From positions 37,154 through 101,153 of the IMG/VR virus record IMGVR_UViG_3300049005_000030: a stretch of DNA of 64,000 bases. One strand, written 5' to 3'. This document shows positions 25,996 through 34,237 of this stretch, piece by piece. A program made the position numbers and the translations under genes. The notes beneath the pieces were generated by a model. The model was not told the DNA's origin. It saw nothing but the letters and a program-made list of their open reading frames with translations, and searched no databases. The stretch's first letter is position 1. Every line of letters begins with the position of its first letter. The DNA comes from a virus.

Positions 25996-26175
25996 GATGG
26001 GGATGCCTCTCCTGTTCTGGTTGTGCATGGACCGTCTGGGTGATCATCGCGTCGTCTGCGATGTCGATCACCAGGCGCTAGGGTCCGGGCGCCGGTCGAG
26101 CCTAGCCCCGGAAACCGGTGGCCCCGGCCCGCGCCACGCGAGGCGGGCGCGTCACGGACTGGAAACCCCGGGGTC

Positions 26176-26895
26176 CTACTTGCGCCGCCTCACCTTCGGC
26201 GCGCCGACACGAACGGTGGGCTTCTCGCCGAGCTCCACAATGCCCGCGAGCACCGCCGGCAGATCCTCGTCACGATCCCGGTACTCGCGCAGGATCGCGC
26301 CCAGAGTCTGGTAGTTGACCGTCTCCGGCTGGATCTGGTGCGCCCGGCCGATGGCGCGCAACGCAGCCACCGCGTCAGCGGCGGTGTACTTCTCGCCGGG
26401 GGCCTTCTCCAGGTAATTGGCGTAGGTCGCGGCGTGGATGTAGACGCTGCGGCCATCGACCTCGGTGGTGCGCGAGCCGGACCGCTGGAACTGCGGCAGC
26501 AGCAGGTCGGAAAGCTGCTTCTCGCGGGCCTTGAGGTCGGCCACCTCGCCCTCGCGGGCCTTGATGGCGTCCTGCACCCGGGCCAGCTCACGGGCCAGGT
26601 CGGGATCGATGCCGACCACGTCCGGCGTGGGGGCCGGGACGATCAGCTGAAACGTGTCCTCAGGCTGGAAGGTCGACGCGGTGTTGAAGGTGCGGCCCGG
26701 CTCGCGAATCGTGACGTGCACCGTGTTGGTGACGGGCAGCTGCATCCAGCCGATGACCACGCCGGTGGCTCCGTGGGGCGTGACGATGGTCGCCCCGACC
26801 ATGCTGTCCGGGTCGACCTCGCCGATGACCCGAGAGTTCGGATCGACGATCGGGGTGTCGGGGTCGAATGCGGCCAGCGCGTCGGGTGTGGTCAC
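26176..26895 (-). CDS. Hypothetical protein with central coiled coil
   Basis: A 239-residue protein starting at GTG 26895 after GGAGGA. An N-terminal beta domain (VGATIVTPHGATGVVIGWMQ) is followed by a coiled coil (LARELARVQDAIKAREGEVA, then LKAREKQLSDLLLPQ), a middle region with YIHAATYANYLEK and a basic C-terminus. It is the first gene read from the promoter at 26929, ahead of the ssDNA-binding candidate and primase. Function unknown. Confidence 0.65.
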   Translation of the reverse strand: MTTPDALAAFDPDTPIVDPNSRVIGEVDPDSMVGATIVTPHGATGVVIGWMQLPVTNTVHVTIREPGRTFNTASTFQPEDTFQLIVPAPTPDVVGIDPDLARELARVQDAIKAREGEVADLKAREKQLSDLLLPQFQRSGSRTTEVDGRSVYIHAATYANYLEKAPGEKYTAADAVAALRAIGRAHQIQPETVNYQTLGAILREYRDRDEDLPAVLAGIVELGEKPTVRVGAPKVRRRK

Positions 26896-26928
26896 GATTT
26901 CCTCCGAGGATCGGGAACGACTATGGGA

Positions 26929-26958
26929 ACCTTAGCCGGTCTATCATCGGCTAGTCAA
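26929..26958 (-). promoter_or_regulatory. Dyad-type promoter
   Basis: Minus strand TTGACT (26953-26958), 18 bp, TAAGGT (26929-26934); spacer AGCCG...CCGGC. The TAG of the gene at 26951 is inside the element. It drives the replication operon (26895 down to 21963). Confidence 0.8.
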
Positions 26959-27253
26959 CCCGAGTTGTCCCCTCCCACTCGGCCAATGTGGACAGTCCCA
27001 GCGGCGTCAGGTCGACCGGCCCCGGACGCTCCTCGACCTGCCGGGGCGCGATCAACTTCGCCGAGCGCAGCTCGGCCATCGTGCGCCGCGCGGGCCCCGT
27101 CAGCTGCACAACGCCCTGTTCCAGGTCGTTCAGGTGGTAGGCGCCCGCCAGGTCGTCATAGGTCACGCGAGCGTCCCGCACCTGGTGCAGGGCCTGCACA
27201 CGGGCCAGCGTCTTGACGGGAACCTCCGGTGCGTCCTGGTCGGTGTCTGCCAC
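26951..27253 (-). CDS. Winged-helix-like small protein
   Basis: A 100-residue protein read from GTG 27253 after GAGGAG. The order LARVQALHQVRDARVTYDDL, a loop, then GPARRTMAELRSAKLIAP and LTPLGLSTLAEWE suggests a winged helix of the kind seen in small DNA-binding regulators. It is a one-gene operon under the promoter at 27290. A regulatory role is inferred, not shown. Confidence 0.6.
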   Translation of the reverse strand: MADTDQDAPEVPVKTLARVQALHQVRDARVTYDDLAGAYHLNDLEQGVVQLTGPARRTMAELRSAKLIAPRQVEERPGPVDLTPLGLSTLAEWEGTTRVD

Positions 27254-27289
27254 GGCCAACTCCTCAAATTGGGGGAAAAGGGTACTGGA

Positions 27290-27319
27290 ATCTTAACCGG
27301 CAACATGGCGGCTACGAAA
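27290..27319 (-). promoter_or_regulatory. Dyad-type promoter with weak -35
   Basis: Minus strand TTTCGT (27314-27319), 18 bp, TAAGAT (27290-27295); the spacer keeps AGCCGCC...GCCGG. The dyad is preserved although the -35 has drifted. Confidence 0.65.
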
Positions 27320-27322
27320 CAG

Positions 27323-27523
27323 TCATGATCGGCGATTCGCCCGCTGCCGGCGGTTCTCCCGAGCCTGCCGCGTGGTCACGATGAACCGGTGGCAGCGCGG
27401 ACAGCCCTCCGACGCCCAGCCCTTGTCCCGGGCGCCGCCCGTGCCCGCCTTCACCCGCTTGTCGAACGCGGCCGCATCGGCATCGGCGCGACTGTCGTAG
27501 GTCGCGACGTGGCGACAACTCAC
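27323..27523 (-). CDS. Small basic Cys-containing protein
   Basis: A 66-residue basic protein starting at GTG 27523, overlapping the phosphoesterase stop. CPRCH near the middle and an early Cys suggest a small metal site; the C-terminus is Arg-rich. Function unknown. Confidence 0.6.
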   Translation of the reverse strand: MSCRHVATYDSRADADAAAFDKRVKAGTGGARDKGWASEGCPRCHRFIVTTRQARENRRQRANRRS

Positions 27524-28161
27524 GACAACCCCCTGACCAGCTCGCGCACCTCGTCGATGTGCGCCGGAACGCAGTCCCAGGCGTCCATGCCGACGTGCAC
27601 CATGCGGTCGCCAACCTGCTCACCCGAGTGCGTGTGGCCGTGGACCAGCACCGGCGCCGGCTTGCCGCGCGGCCGCCTGGGCCGGAACTCGTGGAACCGA
27701 TCGGAGCCCTGGGTGTCGCCCTCGTACGGGAAGTGCGACAGCAGCACCGGCTCCAGACCGAACCCCAGGGGAATCTGCACGTGCACGGACTTGCGCGGGT
27801 GCAGCTGGAAGTTGCGCGAGGTGTGCACGGCGACGAAGCCGGCCGCCCGGTACCGCGCCACCCAGCCGTCGACCGCCTTCGGGTCGTGGTGGCCGTAGCC
27901 GGCGAACGTACGATCGTGGTTGCCGCTGATCAGGTGCTTGCGCCCGTGCAGCCGGGAGACCAGTCCCAGCGAGTAGTCCATTTCCCCCATGGCCATGTCG
28001 CCCAGGCACCACACCATGTCGTTCGGTCTGATCATCTGGTTCCAGGCGTCGACGATCGCGGCGTCCATCTCATCGCTGTCGACGAACGGCCGGCCGGCCA
28101 GCTCGGGGATGCGCTTGTGCCCCAGGTGCGCGTCTGCGGTGAACCAGATCTCGGGTATCAC
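27520..28161 (-). CDS. Calcineurin-like metallophosphoesterase
   Basis: A 213-residue protein with the full set of metal-binding motifs: TADAHLGH (DxH), CLGDMAMG (GD), ISGNHDRTF (GNHD), LLSHFPY and HGHTHSG (GHxH). Such enzymes hydrolyse phosphoesters of nucleotides or nucleic acids; similar small phage proteins are common and their substrates are mostly unknown. It starts at GTG 28161, overlapping the stop of the 49-residue gene. Confidence 0.88.
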   Translation of the reverse strand: MIPEIWFTADAHLGHKRIPELAGRPFVDSDEMDAAIVDAWNQMIRPNDMVWCLGDMAMGEMDYSLGLVSRLHGRKHLISGNHDRTFAGYGHHDPKAVDGWVARYRAAGFVAVHTSRNFQLHPRKSVHVQIPLGFGLEPVLLSHFPYEGDTQGSDRFHEFRPRRPRGKPAPVLVHGHTHSGEQVGDRMVHVGMDAWDCVPAHIDEVRELVRGLS

Positions 28162-28307
28162 TCGTCCTCCACGACGTGGCCCTTGGCTCTGAGTGCGGCC
28201 GAGTCAGCGGGGGCGGACGGGAACGCGTAGTCGTCCCATTCGCTGGTCTCGTTCTTCACCGGCTGCACCTCCTTGGTCTTGCCGGTGGCGCGGTTGACGA
28301 TCCTCAC
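28158..28307 (-). CDS. Small hydrophilic protein (49 residues)
   Basis: A short gene from GTG 28307 after AAGGAAG to TGA at 28158-28160, reading VRIVNRATGKTKEVQPV at the start and ending GHVVEDE. It is first in the operon of the promoter at 28343, with a tight four-base overlap to the phosphoesterase. Function unknown. Confidence 0.6.
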   Translation of the reverse strand: MRIVNRATGKTKEVQPVKNETSEWDDYAFPSAPADSAALRAKGHVVEDE

Positions 28308-28342
28308 CTGGTCTTCCTTCCTCGTTGGCTGCCCACCCTTTT

Positions 28343-28372
28343 AAGCTAGCCGCCGCTACACCGGCTTGTCAA
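28343..28372 (-). promoter_or_regulatory. Dyad-type promoter
   Basis: Minus strand TTGACA (28367-28372), 18 bp, TAGCTT (28343-28348); spacer AGCCGGTG...GGCGGC. It starts immediately after the terminator at 28374. Confidence 0.8.
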
Positions 28373-28373
28373 T

Positions 28374-28414
28374 AAAAAGCACCGAGGGTGTGTCCACTTG
28401 GAACACACCCTCGG
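28374..28414 (-). terminator. Rho-independent terminator
   Basis: CCGAGGGTGTGT (28382-28393) pairs with ACACACCCTCGG (28403-28414). On the minus strand the stem is followed by TGCTTTTTATT, so the U-tract (28374-28378) is in place. It ends the operon of the genes at 28429 and 29076. Confidence 0.85.
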
Positions 28415-28428
28415 CAGGGACTTTTAGG

Positions 28429-29079
28429 CTACTTGCCAGTAGCCTTTCGAGCCGCCCGCTCCTTCTCGCGCATCTCGCGGCCGAACTTCTCGTCGTCCTT
28501 GCGGATCTTCTTGCGCAGCGCCCGGTAGAACTTCGTGCCCCTCAGCCACTCGCGCGGGTCCTCCGCGTACGCCTGGTCCTGCACGTCGTCCGGCGCGTTC
28601 GAGAAGACCCCCAGGTAGCCGCTATGGAGGTCGTAGGCGTTGCGCTCCAGCATCCGCAACAGATTGCGCGCGTGCTCCGGGTGCATGTCCTTGAGCAGCA
28701 ACGTCTTGCCGTCGCGGGAGCGCCACCACACCCTCTGCTCCATCAGCCGGTGCAACGGCACCTCGGCCGGCGGCGGCGGCCCGTCCACCTCGCCCCGCCA
28801 CAGGTAGGCGTCCGTGCGCCGCTTGCGGTAGTCGGACTCCGCCTCGGTCAGCGGGCGCGCCTTGGTGGAGATCACGTAACGCACGTGCGTGTTGGGCTCG
28901 GCGTCGTGCAGGTGGTTCAGGTCGACGTCCTTCTGCTTGACCGTCCAGCCAGTGGTCAGCTCCGTCAGGGCGAACCGAAGCTCACTCTCGTTGAACGTGG
29001 CGCACATGCTGTCCAGCTTCTGGACCAGTGCGGCGGTGAACTCGTCCAGGAACTTGTCCCGGTCGGACTGGTAGGTCAT
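28429..29079 (-). CDS. Hypothetical protein, basic C-terminus
   Basis: A 216-residue protein starting at ATG 29079 and overlapping the previous stop (ATGA). It has a mixed N-terminal domain (FLDEFTAALVQKLDSM), a central WWRSRDGKTLLLKDMHPEH and a very basic, helical C-terminus (RALRKKIRKDDEKFGREMRE). Nucleic-acid binding is possible. No family recognised. Confidence 0.65.
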   Translation of the reverse strand: MTYQSDRDKFLDEFTAALVQKLDSMCATFNESELRFALTELTTGWTVKQKDVDLNHLHDAEPNTHVRYVISTKARPLTEAESDYRKRRTDAYLWRGEVDGPPPPAEVPLHRLMEQRVWWRSRDGKTLLLKDMHPEHARNLLRMLERNAYDLHSGYLGVFSNAPDDVQDQAYAEDPREWLRGTKFYRALRKKIRKDDEKFGREMREKERAARKATGK

Positions 29080-29348
29080 CGGCTCGAACCTCCATTGACG
29101 GTGGTGACCATGAGCACGGCGCCGCCATCGAAGGCGGGCTGGTCGGCCTCGGTGTCGGTGACGATCAGGTGGCCCCGGTTCACCTCGCGGGTGAACAGGC
29201 GGGCGGTGCGTGAGGGAAGCGGGACGGCGCGGCGACCGGCCAGCAGGTAGGGCTGACGGTGGGTCGCGACGTCGGCGGCCAGCTGGCCGCAGGCGGCGGA
29301 TTCGAGCAGCGCCGAGGTGACCAGGCGCCGCAACTCGGGAAGCCTCAT
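29076..29348 (-). CDS. Small protein from a leaderless mRNA
   Basis: A 90-residue protein. Its ATG starts exactly 7 bases after the -10 of the promoter at 29355, with no ribosome site, so translation should be leaderless. The N-terminal helix (LPELRRLVTSALLESAACG) is followed by a basic middle and a beta C-terminus. Function unknown. Confidence 0.65.
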   Translation of the reverse strand: MRLPELRRLVTSALLESAACGQLAADVATHRQPYLLAGRRAVPLPSRTARLFTREVNRGHLIVTDTEADQPAFDGGAVLMVTTVNGGSSR

Positions 29349-29354
29349 ACGTCA

Positions 29355-29384
29355 ACCATAGCCGGTCAAACACCGGCTAGTCAA
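29355..29384 (-). promoter_or_regulatory. Dyad-type promoter, leaderless
   Basis: Minus strand TTGACT (29379-29384), 18 bp, TATGGT (29355-29360). The spacer dyad AGCCGGTG...ACCGGC is nearly complete. The gene at 29348 begins at the expected transcription start. Confidence 0.82.
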
Positions 29385-29511
29385 TAGACTACTGTTGCGC
29401 TATACCCCCTGATCAGTCACCCTTTCCTGGTGGTGGGTGCGCGGCCGCTCACGGGATGCCTCTCAGCCAGCGGAACCTAGTCGTCAGGTGCGTGCCCACC
29501 CCGCATACGAG

Positions 29512-29542
29512 ACAGCCCCCCGGGCACGCACCGGGGGGCTGT
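29512..29542 (-). terminator. Hairpin terminator after the exonuclease gene
   Basis: ACAGCCCCCCGG (29512-29523) pairs perfectly with CCGGGGGGCTGT (29531-29542) around a 7-nt loop, just beyond the stop at 29556 on the minus strand. Only a weak TCTCGT tract follows. The remaining 29385-29511 holds no gene. Confidence 0.75.
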
Positions 29543-29555
29543 TCCGCGTCAGCGA

Positions 29556-30299
29556 TCAGAACGGAATCGGGTCCTGCGTCTCGATCGGCTTCGGGCGCGG
29601 CTTGACCGGCCACCCCTCGGCCTCCGACTCGATCCGCGCCGCCTCCGTCGGGTCGCTCCGCCGCTTCCAAGCCGCGAAATCCAGGGTCTGCGCCCGATAC
29701 TTGTCCGCCGTCCACCCCTGCAACTCCGCCAACGTCATCGACGAGACCGGGTGCATGCCACCGAACTTCCATGCCAGCCGCGCCGAGGCCAACGCGTCGC
29801 CCTTCGCGCTGTGCGCCTCGTCCTCGGTCAGGACGACACCGTGCGTACGGCAGACGTTCATCAGCTGGCGGGCGCCCTTGCCCCGACGAAACTTGAACAG
29901 GGCCTTGTCGATCACCAGCGGGTCGACGAAGTGCGGCGTGCGCAAGCTGGCCGTGCCGAGATACCGGTCAGCCTCGGCCAGCAGCAGCGTCCAGTCGAAC
30001 GGGACGTTGTAGACCACCAGCGGCTCACCCTGCGGTATCGCCTCGATCGCGGCCAGGATGTCCTCTACCACCTCGACCGCCGGCCGGCCGTGCGCCTGGG
30101 CATACTCGGTCGAGATGCCGTGCACCTTCGCCGCGCCCTCGGAGATCTCGATGCCGGGGTCGGCCAGCCACTCCATCACCACCGGCTCCGTGCCGCGCTC
30201 CAGCCGCAGCAGTGCGGCCGTCACGATCCGGTCGGTGTGCACGTCCACGCCGGTCGTCTCGGTGTCGAACGACCACATGGCCCCGTCGCGCCAGGTCAC
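29556..30299 (-). CDS. DEDDh 3'-5' exonuclease (polymerase III epsilon-like)
   Basis: A 247-residue protein read from GTG 30299, overlapping the previous stop. Motifs: WSFDTETTGVDV (first acidic pair), HGISTEYA, VVYNVPFDWTLLLAE (second), and HSAKGDALASARLAW (His and Asp). This is the classic proofreading-type exonuclease layout, closer to DNA polymerase III epsilon than the enzyme at 20840. It could proofread or process ends during phage replication. Confidence 0.9.
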   Translation of the reverse strand: MTWRDGAMWSFDTETTGVDVHTDRIVTAALLRLERGTEPVVMEWLADPGIEISEGAAKVHGISTEYAQAHGRPAVEVVEDILAAIEAIPQGEPLVVYNVPFDWTLLLAEADRYLGTASLRTPHFVDPLVIDKALFKFRRGKGARQLMNVCRTHGVVLTEDEAHSAKGDALASARLAWKFGGMHPVSSMTLAELQGWTADKYRAQTLDFAAWKRRSDPTEAARIESEAEGWPVKPRPKPIETQDPIPF

Positions 30300-30544
30300 G
30301 CCACGCTCTCCGCGTTCTCGTCCTCGATCTCCAGACCGACGGCCTTGGCCCACGACCGCGCCATCGCGTCGTCCTCGCCGTCCAACTCCATGGACGCCAT
30401 CACTGCGAACGCGGCGGCCTGGGAGCCCTCGAAGCAGGCGGCGGCCAGTGCGGCGCCGGTGGCCGCGTCCCAGGGGGTCTCTATCCCGTCCTGGATGTCC
30501 TTGATGATGCTCGATCCCAGCTCGAACAGTTCCGGTCCGGTCAT
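30296..30544 (-). CDS. Small acidic protein
   Basis: An 82-residue acidic helical protein (MTGPELFELGSSIIKDIQDG at the start, GLEIEDENAESVA at the end). It overlaps the exonuclease start by four bases. Function unknown. Confidence 0.6.
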   Translation of the reverse strand: MTGPELFELGSSIIKDIQDGIETPWDAATGAALAAACFEGSQAAAFAVMASMELDGEDDAMARSWAKAVGLEIEDENAESVA

Positions 30545-30550
30545 GTCTCG

Positions 30551-30907
30551 TTACTCCCTCTCGTCATCCCCCGGCGCTTGCCGGGGAGTCTCGGTGACGG
30601 CGGCCCACATGCGGGCCACCGCGTCATGGATGTCCGCCGTGGCGGCGTAGGGGAAGGTGCCGACGTAGCCGGCGTGCAGCCCGGCCACGCCCAACCGGTC
30701 GAGGGTGCCGCGCTGCGGGTCCAGGTGCGCGGCCTCCACGGTGTCGCCCCGGAACGCCGAGGTGCCGGTGACCTGGTTGACCTCGTAGGTGCCCACCACC
30801 AGCCATGCCACCACGGGCGTGAGCCGATAGGACTGATCCCCGGCCAGCCAGACGTGCACCAGCCCCGGGCCGGCCGGGATCACCTGGTCGATCTGGTCGT
30901 GCGTCAC
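30551..30907 (-). CDS. Hypothetical protein
   Basis: A 118-residue protein from GTG 30907, overlapping the SNF2-like helicase stop (GTGA). It appears alpha-beta (VHVWLAGDQSYRLTPVVAWL, GTYEVNQVTG) with an acidic C-terminus. No family recognised. Confidence 0.6.
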   Translation of the reverse strand: MTHDQIDQVIPAGPGLVHVWLAGDQSYRLTPVVAWLVVGTYEVNQVTGTSAFRGDTVEAAHLDPQRGTLDRLGVAGLHAGYVGTFPYAATADIHDAVARMWAAVTETPRQAPGDDERE

Positions 30908-33267
30908 GCGCCCACCTTCCATGACCCCACCGGCTGGCCGAGCCGGACGGCCTCGGCCTCGATCAGACGCTGGAACGGCAACTCGACCGCACCCTGGCCG
31001 CCCTTGATGCGACGCAAGTCCTCTTCGGTCGGCGCGTCGTCGACCAAGCCCAGCTTGGCCGGGTCGATGCCGTGGGTGGCGATCACCGAGGCGATCACCG
31101 AGCGGCGACTGTCCAGCGCGCCGTACACGTCGAAGTCGGCGGTGCCGGTGGCGAGCAGGTGCACCATCACCACCGGCCGGGTCTGGCCGGGCCGGTCCAG
31201 CCGCTTGCGCGCCTGGTCGTAGTCGGACAGCGAGTAGCCCAGCGAGTACCAGACGGCCACCCGGGCTCGGGTCAGGTCGACGCCGGTGCCGCCCGACTGG
31301 ATCTGCACACCGACGATGTCCGCGTCGGGATTCATCTCGGACTCATAGGTCAGCCCGTCATGGCGGCGCCCGGACACCTCGGCGTAGCGCAGGCCGGCGG
31401 CCTCGGCGGTCTCGCGCACCACGTCCAGGTCGGAGCGGAAGCGGCAGAACACCACCGTGGGCTCCGGCTCGTGGTCATCGGTGCGCGAGCATCCGACCTC
31501 GTCCAGCACCTCGGCGAGCAGCTCGGCCTTGCCCTTGGACACCCGGATGCGGTTGCCCTCGTCGTCGATGACGGTGCCGCCGGTCAGCTGTTGCAGGCGC
31601 AACAACTTGACCATGATGTTGGCCGGGGTGACGGTCGAGCCCTCTTCGCGGATGCGCTCGTGCATCCCGCCGATCACACCACCGCCGAAGATGGGATCGG
31701 TCGGGGTGATGCTCTCGAACTCTTCGCGGGCCAGCGCGTCCAGTTCCTCGTCCAGTTGGCGCAGCACGGCCGCGTTGGCCACCCCGCCGCCGAAACCGGA
31801 CAGGTCGGCCCACAGCTCCTGATCCAGTGAGTCGTAGACCTTCTGGGCGTCGGCTTCCAGCTCGAACTCGCGGGTGATGTCGGTGACCGCCGGCAGGTCC
31901 AGGTCGATCACCGGAAGGTAGGTGATCGAAAAGAACTTCCGCGCCATGTCCACCACGTTGCGGTAGCCCACCACCATCTCCTCCACGTGCGGATTGGTGA
32001 TGGCGTAGGTGGAACGGAACAGCGACCAGGACAGGCCGAAGATGCCCGGGTCCAACGCCCGGAAGATGCCGAAGATGTCCAGTGGCGTCTGTGGCATCGG
32101 CGTGCCGGTCAGCCCGATCCGCTTGGCGGTGAAACCCACCCACTGGGCAAGCGCCCCGGATTGCGTGTAGCCGCCGTTGCTGGTCTTCACCTTGTGCGAC
32201 TTGATGCGGTGGACCTCGTCGTAGACGGCCACGTCGATGCGCTGCGGCGGCCGCCAGGTCTGCCACGGCTCGCGGGCGAACGCCTCGTAGTTGACGACCA
32301 CGGCGTGCACCAGCGCGCCACACGTGCAGTCGAACAGGCACTCTTCGGCCTCGTGCAGCCGCTGGGCCAGCTTGAGCGACACCCGACCGTGCCGGGCCCG
32401 CTTGGACAGCTTCGAGCCGTCGACGATGTGCCAGTCCAGGGCGGAGAACTTGCGCACCTCGCGCGGCCAGACACCGCGCACCTTGTTCGGGCACACGATG
32501 ACCACCCGCTGCGGGCCGTCCTCGCGCGCCTTGAGGTTGATCGCGGTGATGGTCGACAGCGTCTTGCCGCCGCCCATGCCGATCGCGTGCAGGCTGGCGA
32601 CGGAGTCCAGGGCGAACCGCGCCGAGCGGCGCTGGTGGTCCCACAGCGAGAACTGCGGCCGAATCAGGCCGGTGGTGTCGAAGTCGGGCAGCGGCTCCGA
32701 CTCGTCCAGCGCCACCTGTCGCTGCCCGCGTCCGTTGTGGTCGGCGGCCAGCTCGACCACCCGCTTGCCGACCGAGAGGCGTTGGCCGGCGAACAGGTCG
32801 AGCAGCGCGGCAGCGTTGGCCGGGGACACCGGGTAGTGCCACTCGAACTTGCCGTTGGTCGGGTCCTTGTACGGCTTCGCGCCGTAGATCATCTTGAGCT
32901 GGGTACTGAACCGGTGTGGCGCGGACACCCCGATGCGCGGGCCGGAGTTGACCCCGCGCGAGTCGGTATAGGCGCACACCCGCACCAGCACGTCGGAGGT
33001 CGGGCCGGCCGGCGGCCTCGGCCCCGGGCTGGAGGTCTGCGGCTCCGGCGACGGCGGCGCGGCCGGCAGCGGGATGCCGGCCGCGTGCAGCTCGGTCGCG
33101 TACCGGGTCAGAAGGCGGTGCGCGGCGCGGCGCTGGCGCTCGGTCAACGTGGCGCCGCGCCGGGCCACCGAGGCGATCGAGGCGGCGTGGCTCAGTTCGG
33201 AGTAGCCGATGATGTTGCCGTGGTCCAGGGCAGCCATCAGCGCCATGGCGATGGGGTCTGCGGTCAC
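30904..33267 (-). CDS. SNF2-like superfamily 2 helicase
   Basis: A 787-residue protein from GTG 33267, overlapping the previous stop. The first 200 residues are a separate domain. Then come Walker A GMGGGKT (230-236), YDEVH (350), LTGTPMPQTP (387) and, in the second RecA-like lobe, IQSGGTGVDLTRARV and DQARKRLDRPGQTRPV. CLFDCTCG near 311 is a small Cys cluster inserted in lobe one. SNF2-type proteins of phages move on duplex DNA and assist replication, recombination or displacement of bound proteins. Confidence 0.9.
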   Translation of the reverse strand: MTADPIAMALMAALDHGNIIGYSELSHAASIASVARRGATLTERQRRAAHRLLTRYATELHAAGIPLPAAPPSPEPQTSSPGPRPPAGPTSDVLVRVCAYTDSRGVNSGPRIGVSAPHRFSTQLKMIYGAKPYKDPTNGKFEWHYPVSPANAAALLDLFAGQRLSVGKRVVELAADHNGRGQRQVALDESEPLPDFDTTGLIRPQFSLWDHQRRSARFALDSVASLHAIGMGGGKTLSTITAINLKAREDGPQRVVIVCPNKVRGVWPREVRKFSALDWHIVDGSKLSKRARHGRVSLKLAQRLHEAEECLFDCTCGALVHAVVVNYEAFAREPWQTWRPPQRIDVAVYDEVHRIKSHKVKTSNGGYTQSGALAQWVGFTAKRIGLTGTPMPQTPLDIFGIFRALDPGIFGLSWSLFRSTYAITNPHVEEMVVGYRNVVDMARKFFSITYLPVIDLDLPAVTDITREFELEADAQKVYDSLDQELWADLSGFGGGVANAAVLRQLDEELDALAREEFESITPTDPIFGGGVIGGMHERIREEGSTVTPANIMVKLLRLQQLTGGTVIDDEGNRIRVSKGKAELLAEVLDEVGCSRTDDHEPEPTVVFCRFRSDLDVVRETAEAAGLRYAEVSGRRHDGLTYESEMNPDADIVGVQIQSGGTGVDLTRARVAVWYSLGYSLSDYDQARKRLDRPGQTRPVVMVHLLATGTADFDVYGALDSRRSVIASVIATHGIDPAKLGLVDDAPTEEDLRRIKGGQGAVELPFQRLIEAEAVRLGQPVGSWKVGA

Positions 33268-33476
33268 CGGCCCACCGCCGTGATGTAGCTGACGCCCGTA
33301 CGCGGCCACCAGACGTCTTCGCCATCGCAGTCCAGCAGCAGACCCTCGTCCGTGATGACCGCGATACTGCCGATGCGGCCGCCGTTACTGGGGTCGACCC
33401 ACACGGTGACCGTGTCGCCGGTGGTGAACGGGCCCGTCCAGCCCCAGGACCGTGTCGCGTTGCGACTCATCTTCAT
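33264..33476 (-). CDS. Small SH3-like beta protein
   Basis: A 70-residue protein from ATG 33476 with GGAG upstream. The strand pattern (GDTVTVWVDPSNGGRIGSIA, then GLLLDCDGEDVWWP) suggests a five-strand barrel of SH3 or KOW type. It is translationally coupled to the helicase. A nucleic-acid or protein-binding partner role is a guess. Confidence 0.6.
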   Translation of the reverse strand: MKMSRNATRSWGWTGPFTTGDTVTVWVDPSNGGRIGSIAVITDEGLLLDCDGEDVWWPRTGVSYITAVGR

Positions 33477-34162
33477 CTCCACTCCGTCCAGGTCGAGGTG
33501 CAACCGTCCACACGGCAGGCGCGGCCCACGCGGTCGCGGGTCGGGGCCTGGGTGACCAGGTGCTCACCGACGTGGCCCTGCTGGCAGTCGGTAAGCAGTC
33601 GGAACGGCCGCTTGAGCGCCGGCAGTGCGGCGCAGGCGGCCAACGTGGTGCCGAACGTGTGTTCGCCGATGGCCAGCAGCACCTCGTCGCGAGCCTGCTC
33701 GGCCGGCGCCACGACCGTCTCCCAGTAGTCGGGGTCGATCGTGCGGCGCGCCTTGAGCATGTCGAGCTGGAACCGGGCTTCGAACAGCCGGCCAGCCAGG
33801 GCCGGCGGCAGGGCTTCCTTGTTCCCGGCGGTGATGCTCCCGCGCTCGATCAGGTGCGCCCGGAGTCGACCCAGCTCGGCCTCGGCGTCCTCCCAGGCGG
33901 TGTCCCGCGTGGGCGACTCGGCTGCGGCCTCAATCTCCGGGGCCGGTGGCGGCGCGGGCAGGTGATGCTGTTCGGCGCGGATGTGGCTGAGCAGGACTTG
34001 GGTCCGAACCAGGGCGGTGACGCCCAGGGACGCGCCGATCCACAGGGGCAGGGCGAGAATCGCGGGGAACCCGAGGGCAACGACACCGACCACGGGAACG
34101 ATCATCAGCAGCCAGATCAGTATGACCAGACCGAACGGCAGGCGGTATCGGCGGCGCCCCAC
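33473..34162 (-). CDS. Membrane protein with cytoplasmic domain
   Basis: A 229-residue protein from GTG 34162, chosen because GGGGAGG lies 5 bases upstream; ATG 34195 would leave almost no leader. Two membrane segments (FGLVILIWLLMIVPVVGVVAL, AILALPLWIGASLGVTALV) precede a Pro-rich linker and a helical domain, then a C-terminus with three Cys (LLTDCQQGH ... CRVDGC). Function unknown. Confidence 0.65.
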   Translation of the reverse strand: MGRRRYRLPFGLVILIWLLMIVPVVGVVALGFPAILALPLWIGASLGVTALVRTQVLLSHIRAEQHHLPAPPPAPEIEAAAESPTRDTAWEDAEAELGRLRAHLIERGSITAGNKEALPPALAGRLFEARFQLDMLKARRTIDPDYWETVVAPAEQARDEVLLAIGEHTFGTTLAACAALPALKRPFRLLTDCQQGHVGEHLVTQAPTRDRVGRACRVDGCTSTWTEWR

Positions 34163-34207
34163 GGGTACCTCCCCTCGAATACGCAACATGGGCATGGACG
34201 GTATCGT

Positions 34208-34237
34208 AGCCTAGCCGGTGATCTACCGGCTATATGT
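34208..34237 (-). promoter_or_regulatory. Dyad-type promoter with weak -35
   Basis: Minus strand ACATAT (34232-34237), 18 bp, TAGGCT (34208-34213); the spacer AGCCGGTAGATCACCGGC keeps the dyad. The TAG-type stop of the gene at 34230 lies at the -35 edge. It drives the SNF2 operon. Confidence 0.65.

Noticed and set aside
26029-26175. Another dyad promoter in the gap before the ssDNA-binding candidate (TAGCGC and TAGGCT motifs)
   Set aside because: CCTAG/CTAGG words are present, but spacing does not give a -35 and -10 at 18 bp; the gap also has only a weak stem.
29400-29511. Possible extra small gene after the promoter at 29355
   Set aside because: Stops in all frames within short distances and no ribosome site; nothing supported between the promoter and terminator.
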